A DNA stretch of 64,000 nucleotides from Listeria innocua (lineage in GTDB: Bacteria > Bacillota > Bacilli > Lactobacillales > Listeriaceae): contig NZ_CP117229.1 in the NCBI RefSeq assembly GCF_028596125.1, forward strand, positions 480,001 through 544,000, given 5' to 3'. Below the pieces are notes generated by a model. It searched no databases, was not told the origin of the DNA, and was given only the letters and a program-made list of their open reading frames with translations. How positions within the stretch are numbered: position 1 is the stretch's first letter; the number at the start of each line of letters is the position of its first letter. Shown here one piece after another: positions 52,260 to 59,698 of this stretch. Both the position numbers and the translations under genes were made by a program.

Positions 52260-53207
52260 TCAATCGTTTTTTTGTAGGATGTATTCAGCCATTCTATCAG
52301 TAATCACAATCACATCTATCAATCCGGCATTAAGTGCTGAAACAAGTGCGTCTTTTTTTTGTAGTCCATTTGCTAAAGCAACGACTGTTGGGATTTTTTT
52401 GAGTTCTTCTAAACTGAGCCCGATGACATGTGTATTTATCTGTGTATTTGCTTCTTCTCCATTTGCCGTGAAAAACCGTGAATTAATATCGCCGACAACA
52501 TCTTTGTATCGAAGTTCTTCAATATCTTCGGGGGTAATATAACCAATTTCTTCCATTGTACTTTGATTGTAAGGGCTTGATACTCCAACAATAGCCATAT
52601 CAACAGTTTTACCTTCTTCAAGGACTTCATTAATGTATTTGTTTTTAGAGAGGTCGGCTTTCATTTCCGTATCTTCTACAAGGGCAGGTGCATACAAATA
52701 TTTACTATGACACTGCATTTTTTTCTTTAAATCGTAGCAAATTTGGTTGGAATGGAGGTCAATATCGCTTGATCCCATACCGCCGATTAACGGAATAATA
52801 GTTAAGTCTTTATGAGGGATATACGGGAATTCATTGGCAAATTTACGAATTGTTTTCCCCCATGAAATCCCAAGCGTATTTACTTTGGCAATTCTTTTAC
52901 TAAGCGTATATGCTGCTTCTTTGGCTAGAAAATTAAGGGCTTCTTCTTCGGACATATCGTGTGTGGCAACGACAATCGCTTCTTCTAAACCAAACTTTTC
53001 TTCTAGTTTTTGTTCTAAATCTACCGTATAGTATGTTTCGTCTTTAATGAAAATTTCTACAATACCTAAGTCTTTTGCACGTTGCAAAGTTTTAGAAATA
53101 ATTGACCTTGAAATCCCGATTTTTTTGGCGATTTGCGCTTGAGTCCAACCATAATGATAGTACCATGTAGCGATTTTCACCATATCTCTTTTTTCTTCCC
53201 ATTTCAT
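52260..53207 (-). CDS. SorC-family transcriptional regulator
   Basis: A 315-residue sugar-responsive regulator. The N-terminal helix-turn-helix (WTQAQIAKKIGISRSIISKT, about residues 21-40) is followed by a SorC sugar-binding domain with an isomerase-like fold (LGISWGKTIRKF, IPLIGGMGSS, IVGVSSPYN). The ATG at 53207 lies eight bases after GGAGGT; the frame opens at 53222. Its gene precedes the glucitol operon on the same strand, separated by the operator region, and probably controls that operon and itself. Confidence 0.92.
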   Translation of the reverse strand: MKWEEKRDMVKIATWYYHYGWTQAQIAKKIGISRSIISKTLQRAKDLGIVEIFIKDETYYTVDLEQKLEEKFGLEEAIVVATHDMSEEEALNFLAKEAAYTLSKRIAKVNTLGISWGKTIRKFANEFPYIPHKDLTIIPLIGGMGSSDIDLHSNQICYDLKKKMQCHSKYLYAPALVEDTEMKADLSKNKYINEVLEEGKTVDMAIVGVSSPYNQSTMEEIGYITPEDIEELRYKDVVGDINSRFFTANGEEANTQINTHVIGLSLEELKKIPTVVALANGLQKKDALVSALNAGLIDVIVITDRMAEYILQKND

Positions 53208-53253
53208 CTTTGTTACCTCCATTCTACATAATAATGGAACAAAAGTTATCTGT

Positions 53254-53265
53254 AGTCACAAATGT
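53254..53265 (+). promoter_or_regulatory. SorC operator half-site before the regulator gene
   Basis: AGTCACAAATGT repeats the arm of the operator at 52087-52113 with one change. Confidence 0.45.
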
Positions 53266-53369
53266 TTTTATGCTAATAGTATCATAGAATTGCCCGTCTG
53301 GAAAGATATCGGAGGGATATATAGTGCTTTAGTAAAGAGAAAATGAATTTTTATATGGTTTTTGCTAAT

Positions 53370-53388
53370 TTGTGACAAAATAACAAAC
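53370..53388 (+). promoter_or_regulatory. Conserved upstream block of WxL operon 1
   Basis: TTGTGACAAAATAACAAAC matches 58819-58837 before the second operon at 17 of 19 positions, although the surrounding sequence is diverged. It lies about 90 bases upstream of the palindromic box. Confidence 0.55.
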
Positions 53389-53461
53389 AATTTTATTTTG
53401 AGATTTACGAGGGATTTTGCAAGCGTTTTTAATAATTTTTGAGTGGAAAGCGTGTAATTTG

Positions 53462-53502
53462 TTCTCCATAGAGAAACACCATTATTTGATGGGTGGTAGT
53501 AT
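53462..53502 (+). promoter_or_regulatory. PrfA-box-like palindrome and -10 of WxL operon 1
   Basis: TTCTCCATAGAGAA (53462-53475) lies exactly 21 bases before TAGTAT (53497-53502). The geometry is that of class II CRP/PrfA activation, with no recognisable -35. The same arrangement occurs at 58909-58949. Confidence 0.75.
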
Positions 53503-53572
53503 AAATTTAGTTCTTAACGAGCCCAACAATAAGCTAATTAAACAGTTCATCTTAGAAGAGGAGTGGATTTTA

Positions 53573-54238
53573 GTGGAAGAATTATTTACATACAAAGAAT
53601 TTATCAAAATGATGCAAAATTATGGAATTAGACATAAAAAACGCAAATTAAGACGTAATGAAAATGTAATGACCAATTCTTCAAGTCCGAATAGTGTCAT
53701 TTTATTAATAAAAGGTTATATATGCAGTTACACATGCGAGTCGCCTGAAACACTATTATCTGTTTTTGAGCCAGGCGTATTTCTAAGTTATTCGATTTTA
53801 GAAGATTTGCCACCGCTTGTAACGAATATTGCGCTTTCAGAAGAGTGCATTGTGTATGAGTATGAAAAAGAAGACATCGAATATGCATTATCGCTCTTCC
53901 CAGAAAACTTTGGCTTTCAATATTTCTTTTTAAAAAAGATTGGACGTCATTTATACTATAAGGCTTTACTTAATGCCAAAGATCACCAAGAAAAATTATA
54001 TTATACGATTAAGTATTTAGGAAAACTCATTGGTGAAAAGGATGGAAAAGGCAATATTGTCTTACCACCAGAAATTACAATCAAAATCTTAATTGAATAC
54101 AGCACCTTATCAAAAGCGGCTTTTTATAGACAGCGTATCCGTCTAATAGAAGAAGAAATTTTAAAGCCACATAAAAAAACTTTCTTAGTCCCGAAGAAAG
54201 TAGTAAAACACTATGAAAAACAGCTAACTAGTATTTAA
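53573..54238 (+). CDS. CRP/FNR (PrfA-like) transcriptional regulator, copy 1
   Basis: A 221-residue protein with a cyclic-nucleotide-binding-type beta barrel (about 25-110), a connecting helix (FPENFGFQYFFLKKIGRHLYY) and a C-terminal winged helix (EITIKILIEYSTLSKAAFYRQR, about 170-191). Residues that bind cAMP are not recognisable, as in PrfA. The GTG at 53573 follows GAGGAG by nine bases and matches the start of its paralogue at 59023; the frame runs upstream to 53417 across the promoter. It is the first gene of the WxL operon, 20 bases before the LRR gene, and probably activates its own promoter. Confidence 0.85.
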   Translation: MEELFTYKEFIKMMQNYGIRHKKRKLRRNENVMTNSSSPNSVILLIKGYICSYTCESPETLLSVFEPGVFLSYSILEDLPPLVTNIALSEECIVYEYEKEDIEYALSLFPENFGFQYFFLKKIGRHLYYKALLNAKDHQEKLYYTIKYLGKLIGEKDGKGNIVLPPEITIKILIEYSTLSKAAFYRQRIRLIEEEILKPHKKTFLVPKKVVKHYEKQLTSI

Positions 54239-54258
54239 AAAGGAGAGCTTAAAAAACA

Positions 54259-56364
54259 ATGAAAATAAATTGGAAGAAAGTTCTGGTTTTTGTTTTGATT
54301 TTGGCGCTTATCAGTCCCGTTTACTCGAAAGCTATAGAGACGGAACAAAGCATATCGCCAGAACAACCAGTGGAGCCGGTAGTAGAGGAAGCTATAAAGA
54401 AAACTCCAGAAAAAAAAGAAATGGAACCAGAACCAAAGAAAGAGCCAGAGCCACCAAAAAAAGAAGAGATTGAAACAAAAAAACCGTCGACCGAACCTAG
54501 CAAACTGAAAGCTAACCCTTCATCAATACCCGAGAATAGTACGATAGCAGATTTATTTCCGGATCCGGTAATGGCAGAATCGGTAGTTACAAACTTAAAT
54601 AATCAAATCCGCTATAAAAATGATTGGGTTGTGACTGATGTTATTACACAAAAGGATTTAGATAATCTATCTTCTTTTACTGATTTATCCACAGTAATTA
54701 TAAAAAATCTGGAAGGTATACAGTATATGACTAATCTAAATAGAATAAGTTTAAGGTCAGATGATGATTTGCAAGGTCTATCAGCTTTATTAAAAGCACC
54801 AAATGGATATCCTAATTTGCAGGAGATAACTATTTTAAGAGGAGGAATTACGGATATTTCACCGATCTTAAAAATAAATGCACCAAAGTTAGCATTCCTA
54901 AACTTATCTCAGAATAAGATTAGTGATTTATCTCCATTTGCTAATCTGCCGAACAATTTTCCTGTGCTGGAGGAAATAATACTTGCGTCTAACAATATTT
55001 CAAATGTCGAGCCCTTAGCTAAATATGCTAGTGCTAGTATGAGGTTTCTTCTTCTTAATAGCAATAGTATTTCTGATTTATCGAGTTTTAAAAATAATTC
55101 TATGCCAAAACTAGTCGAAATTGTGTGTACTTATCAACAAGTTTATTTAGAACCAATGGATCTTTCAGCAAAATATGATTTTACTTTAAAGGCAGCAGAG
55201 GCTAAAGGTGTGAACAAATCAATTCCTATAACTGTGTTCGATCCAATTGCGACAATTGATAATACAACTTCCATGATTACTTGGAAGCAAAATGTCATAG
55301 AAAAGAAACCAGAAATATTTTTAAAAGAAGGTGGATTTCAAGAAGGCGTTAAATATGGATGGGATGAAACTACTCCGGTTAAGGATGATATTGGCAAGGT
55401 AATCTTTGATGGTACATTTTTTCAACCATTAGTATATATAGTGGCTCCAAAAATTACATCATATGAAAAACAACTTATTTATGATATTGACACGCCACTC
55501 ACAGAGGAACAATTGTTAAAAGATGCAAAAATCGTAACAGACCAACCATCAAAAATCACAACTAATTTTAAAGACAAAATACCGAGTTCGCCAGATCCCA
55601 CTAAATATGTAGTGACAATCGAAGCTTCTAATATAGATGGAGGTGAGTCGGTAAATGTGGATGTTATATTTCAACCAAAGCCACCTATCATAACTGCGGA
55701 TGAAGAATATACCTATTTAGTTGGTGAAGCTATTGATGCTAATCAATTTAGATTAGACGTGAATGCGACTTTGACTGGTGTTGGTTCGCTAGTGGATGAT
55801 TTTGAGTCAGTAGTAGACCTAACGAAAGCTGGTGATTATGTTGTAACGCTGTCGTCTCCCGGAAATCCACCAGCTTCTCAAACAGCTATTCCTGTAACCG
55901 TAGTTGTTCACGTCAGAGAAAGTATGGAGCTCCAAATTCCTAATGATTTTCGGATGGGTATAGATGAAAATTCAGAATCGGTGCCGATATTAAATAGAAA
56001 ACAAACCCTGAAATGTTATGGGGCTGACGGAAAAGTAGATTTAAAGGTGACAGATAGAAGGAGATCAAAGCAAGGCTGGACGCTAACTGGAGCAATGACA
56101 ACATTTACAAATAGCAGCGGTGACATCATTCAAAGTTCGCTAAAGTATCAAAGTAAATCATCAGGTAGCAGCCCAGTTTACTTAAATAATGCAAATCAGC
56201 CTATTGAACAAAAACAAGCAACTCCTACAGAAACAGGCTTTGTCTCTACTATTTTCGACTTAGAGGATAGTTTATCAATAGAAATCCAGCCTAACGATGC
56301 TTTAGTGGGGGATGCTTATGAATCTAAGGTAACGTGGACTCTAGAAGATGCGCCTAGGCCTTAA
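54259..56364 (+). CDS. Leucine-rich-repeat surface protein with C-terminal WxL domain, copy 1
   Basis: A 701-residue exported protein. A signal peptide (cleavage near SKAIET) is followed by a Pro/Glu/Lys-rich segment (about 30-90), irregular leucine-rich repeats (about 110-275; e.g. LAFLNLSQNKISDLSPF), two Ig-like regions (about 395-555) and a WxL domain (about 560-701) with both motifs: QGWTLTG and VTWTLEDAP. WxL domains attach non-covalently to peptidoglycan, so no sorting signal is needed. AAGGAGAG precedes the ATG. It is a likely adhesin held in a complex with the small LPXTG, WxL and DUF916 proteins downstream. Confidence 0.9.
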   Translation: MKINWKKVLVFVLILALISPVYSKAIETEQSISPEQPVEPVVEEAIKKTPEKKEMEPEPKKEPEPPKKEEIETKKPSTEPSKLKANPSSIPENSTIADLFPDPVMAESVVTNLNNQIRYKNDWVVTDVITQKDLDNLSSFTDLSTVIIKNLEGIQYMTNLNRISLRSDDDLQGLSALLKAPNGYPNLQEITILRGGITDISPILKINAPKLAFLNLSQNKISDLSPFANLPNNFPVLEEIILASNNISNVEPLAKYASASMRFLLLNSNSISDLSSFKNNSMPKLVEIVCTYQQVYLEPMDLSAKYDFTLKAAEAKGVNKSIPITVFDPIATIDNTTSMITWKQNVIEKKPEIFLKEGGFQEGVKYGWDETTPVKDDIGKVIFDGTFFQPLVYIVAPKITSYEKQLIYDIDTPLTEEQLLKDAKIVTDQPSKITTNFKDKIPSSPDPTKYVVTIEASNIDGGESVNVDVIFQPKPPIITADEEYTYLVGEAIDANQFRLDVNATLTGVGSLVDDFESVVDLTKAGDYVVTLSSPGNPPASQTAIPVTVVVHVRESMELQIPNDFRMGIDENSESVPILNRKQTLKCYGADGKVDLKVTDRRRSKQGWTLTGAMTTFTNSSGDIIQSSLKYQSKSSGSSPVYLNNANQPIEQKQATPTETGFVSTIFDLEDSLSIEIQPNDALVGDAYESKVTWTLEDAPRP

Positions 56365-56383
56365 CTAAAAGGAGCTATTCGAT

Positions 56384-56677
56384 TTGAAAAAAATAGGATT
56401 CATTATATTTTGTTGTTTATTCTTATTCGCAGCACCATTTTATGTAGAAGCAAAGACGGCGGATACAGCGACTAGTAAAGCAAGCGTTGTAATTAAGAAA
56501 GACCCTCGTAAGGCCAAAAGTGGGACAGATGATAGAACAGGCACGTATCCTACAAAGTTCCCCAGAAAGCTTCCGAAAACTGGGGAGTCGGGCGATTTAC
56601 CACTTATTATTGCCGGAATTAGCCTCATTTTATTTGTAAGTAAAAAACACTTTAAGGGGGTGAGGGAAGAGATTTAA
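56384..56677 (+). CDS. Very small LPXTG protein of the WxL operon, copy 1
   Basis: A 97-residue protein with a signal peptide (cleavage near VEAKTA), only about 45 residues of mature surface sequence, and a sorting signal LPKTG near residue 65 with a hydrophobic stretch and a basic end. Start is TTG at 56384 after GGAG. Such short sortase substrates are typical of WxL clusters, but the role is not known; it may tether the complex covalently. It is 19 bases after the LRR gene. Confidence 0.85.
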   Translation: MKKIGFIIFCCLFLFAAPFYVEAKTADTATSKASVVIKKDPRKAKSGTDDRTGTYPTKFPRKLPKTGESGDLPLIIAGISLILFVSKKHFKGVREEI

Positions 56678-56723
56678 TTGCTTAGCACGACAAAAAAAGG
56701 ATAACAGAAAGAGGAGAATAATA

Positions 56724-57566
56724 ATGACAAGTAGGACAGTAAAAGTAACAACAGCAAGTTTATTAGCACTAGGACTTATTGTAGCACCAGTACTTTCTGG
56801 GGATTTTGCTTCAGCAGCAACTTCCGTAACACAAGATTCAAAAGGGATTGTAAAATTTGATAAAAGCGCAACTCCAGATCCAGTTCCAGTAGATCCAGAT
56901 CCAACTGACCCAGATCCAGTTGTTCCAAATCCAACTGATCCACCAGTAGGTAGTGATGGTCTATGGATTTTAGCAGTATCTAATTGGGACTTTGGTACAC
57001 TTGACTCATCCGAATTATCTAAAGGTGCAATAAATGCCCATGCTAAAGATGGAAAAATTACTACGTATGAAGATACTAACGGAAATGGTAAGCAAGATTT
57101 ACCAGGAGAAGTTTCTGTAACTAAAGATGTAACTCCTTTCGCTCAGGTTAGTGATTTACGTGGTTCGAATAATGGTTGGACTCTTTCTGTAACAGGTAGT
57201 GAGTTCAAAGATTCTTCTACACCTGCAAAAAAAATCGCTGGTGCTGAGTTAACTATTCCAAAATCTACAGTTAAATCAAAAGATTCTACCGCAAAAGCAC
57301 CAACTGGATATGATAACGTAGCAATTTCTATGACTGGCGGAGCAGCAGTTCCTGTAATGGCAGCTAAAGATTTGCAAGCTACTACACCAACAGACTTCAG
57401 TGATGATGAAGGTATGGGAACTTGGACAGATAGCTTTGGTTCAGCAGAAGTATCTGCAACAGAAACATCTAAGCCGAAATTATCTATTCCTAAAAACGTG
57501 GCTGTAGCAGAAGGCACTTATCAAAGTACATTAACTTGGACTTTAAGCGATACACCAGCAGTCTAA
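56724..57566 (+). CDS. WxL-domain cell-surface protein, copy 1
   Basis: A 280-residue exported protein: signal peptide (cleavage near SAATSV), a short Asp/Pro/Val-rich stretch (PVDPDPTDPDP), then a WxL domain that fills the rest. The motifs NNGWTLSVT and LTWTLSDTP are present, as is NWDFGT near the domain start. Binds peptidoglycan non-covalently and probably pairs with the DUF916 protein encoded next. GAGGAG precedes the ATG. The second copy (62064-62906) has the same length and a closely related sequence. Confidence 0.92.
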   Translation: MTSRTVKVTTASLLALGLIVAPVLSGDFASAATSVTQDSKGIVKFDKSATPDPVPVDPDPTDPDPVVPNPTDPPVGSDGLWILAVSNWDFGTLDSSELSKGAINAHAKDGKITTYEDTNGNGKQDLPGEVSVTKDVTPFAQVSDLRGSNNGWTLSVTGSEFKDSSTPAKKIAGAELTIPKSTVKSKDSTAKAPTGYDNVAISMTGGAAVPVMAAKDLQATTPTDFSDDEGMGTWTDSFGSAEVSATETSKPKLSIPKNVAVAEGTYQSTLTWTLSDTPAV

Positions 57567-57574
57567 CATTTTTC

Positions 57575-57616
57575 AAAAAGAGAAAACTGCATTTTTCGAT
57601 GTTGTTTTCTCTTTTT
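57575..57616 (+). terminator. Hairpin between WxL and DUF916 genes, operon 1
   Basis: Perfect 13-base arms AAAAAGAGAAAAC and GTTTTCTCTTTTT with a 16-base loop. It is inside an apparently continuous operon and is conserved in copy 2, so it probably lowers expression of the last gene by partial termination. Confidence 0.72.
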
Positions 57617-57645
57617 AAATTGAGTAATTAGGAGGAAAGAGAGAC

Positions 57646-58677
57646 TTGAAAAAAATATTCGCTATCATCTTTGCCTGTACATTTGCTATTATTTGTTTGC
57701 CAAATCAACACGCCGAGGCAGCAGAAGGTAATAGTTTTTCCGTAAAAGCAATTCTTCCAGCTAATCAGGCATCTAGCGTGACATATTTTGATTTACAAAT
57801 GGAACCTAAGCAGAAGCAAAAATTAGATGTCGAAATTACCAATCAAAGTAAAGAACAAATGACTATTAATTGCGTCGCCAACACAGCTATTACCAATGAG
57901 ATGGGGTACGTCGATTACTCGATACCAAAAACAAAACCGGATGAAACGCTCAAATATCCATTTGCTGATATAACAGAAGTAAGTGACTCCGAGATTACAC
58001 TTGAACCTAATGAAACTAAAATCTGGTCGGTAAATATCCAAATGCCTGAAGAAAGCTATGATGGAATTATTTTAGGCGGGTTACATTTTAAAGAAAAGAC
58101 TAAAGAAAAAACAGAGAAAGAAACAAAGCAAGAAAAAGAAGTTCAAATTAAAAATGAATATGCTTATGTAATTGGTGTAAAGTTAACCGAAAAAACCACT
58201 ATAGTTAAGCCGGAACTAGCATTAAATCAAATTAAAGCAGGAAGTAGGAACTACCGAAATGTAGTCGAAGTAAACTTGCAAAATACAAAAGCGACCTTAG
58301 TTGGTGGACTGGCCGTGGATGCCAAAATATATAAACAAGGCAGCGAAAAAGTGCTACATGAAGCAAAACGAACGGACTTATCAATGGCACCAAATTCCAA
58401 TTTTAATTACAGTGTGGACTGGGAAAACCAAGAGTTAAAACCAGGAAAGTATAAACTTCATTTAGTCGCCAAAAATAAAGACGATAAATGGGAATGGACG
58501 AAGGATTTTACAATCTCATCAGATGAAGCTAAAAAAGCAAATGACAAAGCTTTAGGACTGGAGAAAGATTACACTTGGTTGTACATCACAGGTGGAATTC
58601 TACTCTTACTAATTCTGATTACTGTCACTTATTTAATTGGAAGACGTACTGCAAAGAAAAAAGATGATGAAGAATAA
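57646..58677 (+). CDS. DUF916/DUF3324 membrane-anchored protein, copy 1
   Basis: A 343-residue protein with a signal peptide (cleavage near AEAAEG), an N-terminal DUF916 domain (about 25-150, beginning FSVKAILPANQ), a DUF3324 domain (about 160-300) and a C-terminal membrane helix (about 310-330) with a basic/acidic cytoplasmic tail. In WxL clusters of Gram-positive bacteria this family binds WxL partners and peptidoglycan (known for enterococci). Start is TTG after AGGAGG. Last gene of operon 1. Confidence 0.92.
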   Translation: MKKIFAIIFACTFAIICLPNQHAEAAEGNSFSVKAILPANQASSVTYFDLQMEPKQKQKLDVEITNQSKEQMTINCVANTAITNEMGYVDYSIPKTKPDETLKYPFADITEVSDSEITLEPNETKIWSVNIQMPEESYDGIILGGLHFKEKTKEKTEKETKQEKEVQIKNEYAYVIGVKLTEKTTIVKPELALNQIKAGSRNYRNVVEVNLQNTKATLVGGLAVDAKIYKQGSEKVLHEAKRTDLSMAPNSNFNYSVDWENQELKPGKYKLHLVAKNKDDKWEWTKDFTISSDEAKKANDKALGLEKDYTWLYITGGILLLLILITVTYLIGRRTAKKKDDEE

Positions 58678-58683
58678 ATGTAT

Positions 58684-58727
58684 AAAAAGCTTGAAAACGA
58701 GGAACTCACTTGTTTTCAAGCTTTTTT
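58684..58727 (+). terminator. Terminator of WxL operon 1
   Basis: AAAAGCTTGAAAAC pairs with GTTTTCAAGCTTTT around a 14-base loop and is followed by T-runs. Confidence 0.88.
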
Positions 58728-58818
58728 TGTGCTTGTAATTTGGATTGAAATATCGCTGTGTTTTTATGAAAAAATCAAGTGTCTAATGTGAGAATGAATC
58801 AAGGGGACTTTTAACTAG

Positions 58819-58837
58819 TTGTGACAAATTAACGAAC
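58819..58837 (+). promoter_or_regulatory. Conserved upstream block of WxL operon 2
   Basis: TTGTGACAAATTAACGAAC, matching 53370-53388 at 17 of 19 positions. Confidence 0.55.
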
Positions 58838-58908
58838 GTCTTTTGTATGAATTTCAGGAGGATTAAAAAAATTTTTAAAAAGAAAAAACAAAAAAAGTGC
58901 TAAATTCC

Positions 58909-58949
58909 TTCTCTATAGAGAAAATAATTCAGTTTGTGCATGGTAATAT
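58909..58949 (+). promoter_or_regulatory. PrfA-box-like palindrome and -10 of WxL operon 2
   Basis: The perfect palindrome TTCTCTATAGAGAA (58909-58922) lies 21 bases before TAATAT (58944-58949), with TTTAGTTCT after it as in operon 1. Confidence 0.78.
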
Positions 58950-59022
58950 AAGTTTAGTTCTCGCCAAGACTAACATGTGTCGCTAAATAAATTATATAAA
59001 TACAGAGGAGTGAATTTTTTTA

Positions 59023-59670
59023 GTGGAGGAATTATTTACATACAAAGAATTTATCAACATGATGCAAAAGCATGGGATAAAACACAGAAAACGTAAATTC
59101 AAACACGGCGAAAAGATTACAAGCGAGTCTTCTAAACTAGATAGTGTTATTTTACTAATTGAGGGATATATCAGTAGCTATACTCGGGAATCACCTCAGA
59201 AATTACTATCTATTTTTGAACCTGGAATTTTTCTTAGATATTGTATTTTGGAAGAATCTCCCCCAACTACAGAGCACATTGTATTATCAGAAACTTGTGA
59301 GATTTATGAATATAAGAAGCAAGATGTTGAATATGCGCTCACGTTATTTCCGGAAAATTTTGGTTTTCAGTATTTCTTTTTAAAAAGATTTGAACGCCAC
59401 TTATTTTATAGATCTTTACTAAACAATAAGGCGCACAAGGATAAGCTTTACTATGCAATAAAATACTTGGGTGAACTTATCGGAAGCAAGGATGCACAAG
59501 GAAATATTACCTTACCGTCCGAAATAACCTTAAAAGCCTTAATTGAATATAGTACTTTATCGAAAGCCGCATTTTACCGGCAAAGAGTGTCTTTACTAGA
59601 GAAGAATATTTTGAAAAGGAACCGGAAGACATTCATCGTGCAAGATGGAATTATGGCCGAATTATTATGA
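59023..59670 (+). CDS. CRP/FNR (PrfA-like) transcriptional regulator, copy 2
   Basis: A 215-residue paralogue of the protein at 53573-54238. The two begin with nearly the same residues (EELFTYKEFI), and the winged helix is almost unchanged (IEYSTLSKAAFYRQR), whereas the barrel region differs more, so DNA specificity is likely shared and sensing may have diverged. Start is GTG after GAGGAG with a rather long spacing. First gene of WxL operon 2, 28 bases before the LRR gene. Confidence 0.87.
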   Translation: MEELFTYKEFINMMQKHGIKHRKRKFKHGEKITSESSKLDSVILLIEGYISSYTRESPQKLLSIFEPGIFLRYCILEESPPTTEHIVLSETCEIYEYKKQDVEYALTLFPENFGFQYFFLKRFERHLFYRSLLNNKAHKDKLYYAIKYLGELIGSKDAQGNITLPSEITLKALIEYSTLSKAAFYRQRVSLLEKNILKRNRKTFIVQDGIMAELL

Positions 59671-59698
59671 AATCTAACTAACGAGAAGGAGACAGAAG

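Noticed and set aside
53462..53475. A standard PrfA box
   Set aside because: The palindrome TTCTCCATAGAGAA shares length and position but not the TTAACA/TGTTAA sequence, so PrfA itself is unlikely to bind.
53417..53572. N-terminal extension of the first CRP-like regulator
   Set aside because: It would run through the palindromic box and -10, and is absent from the paralogue; the GTG at 53573 has a good site.
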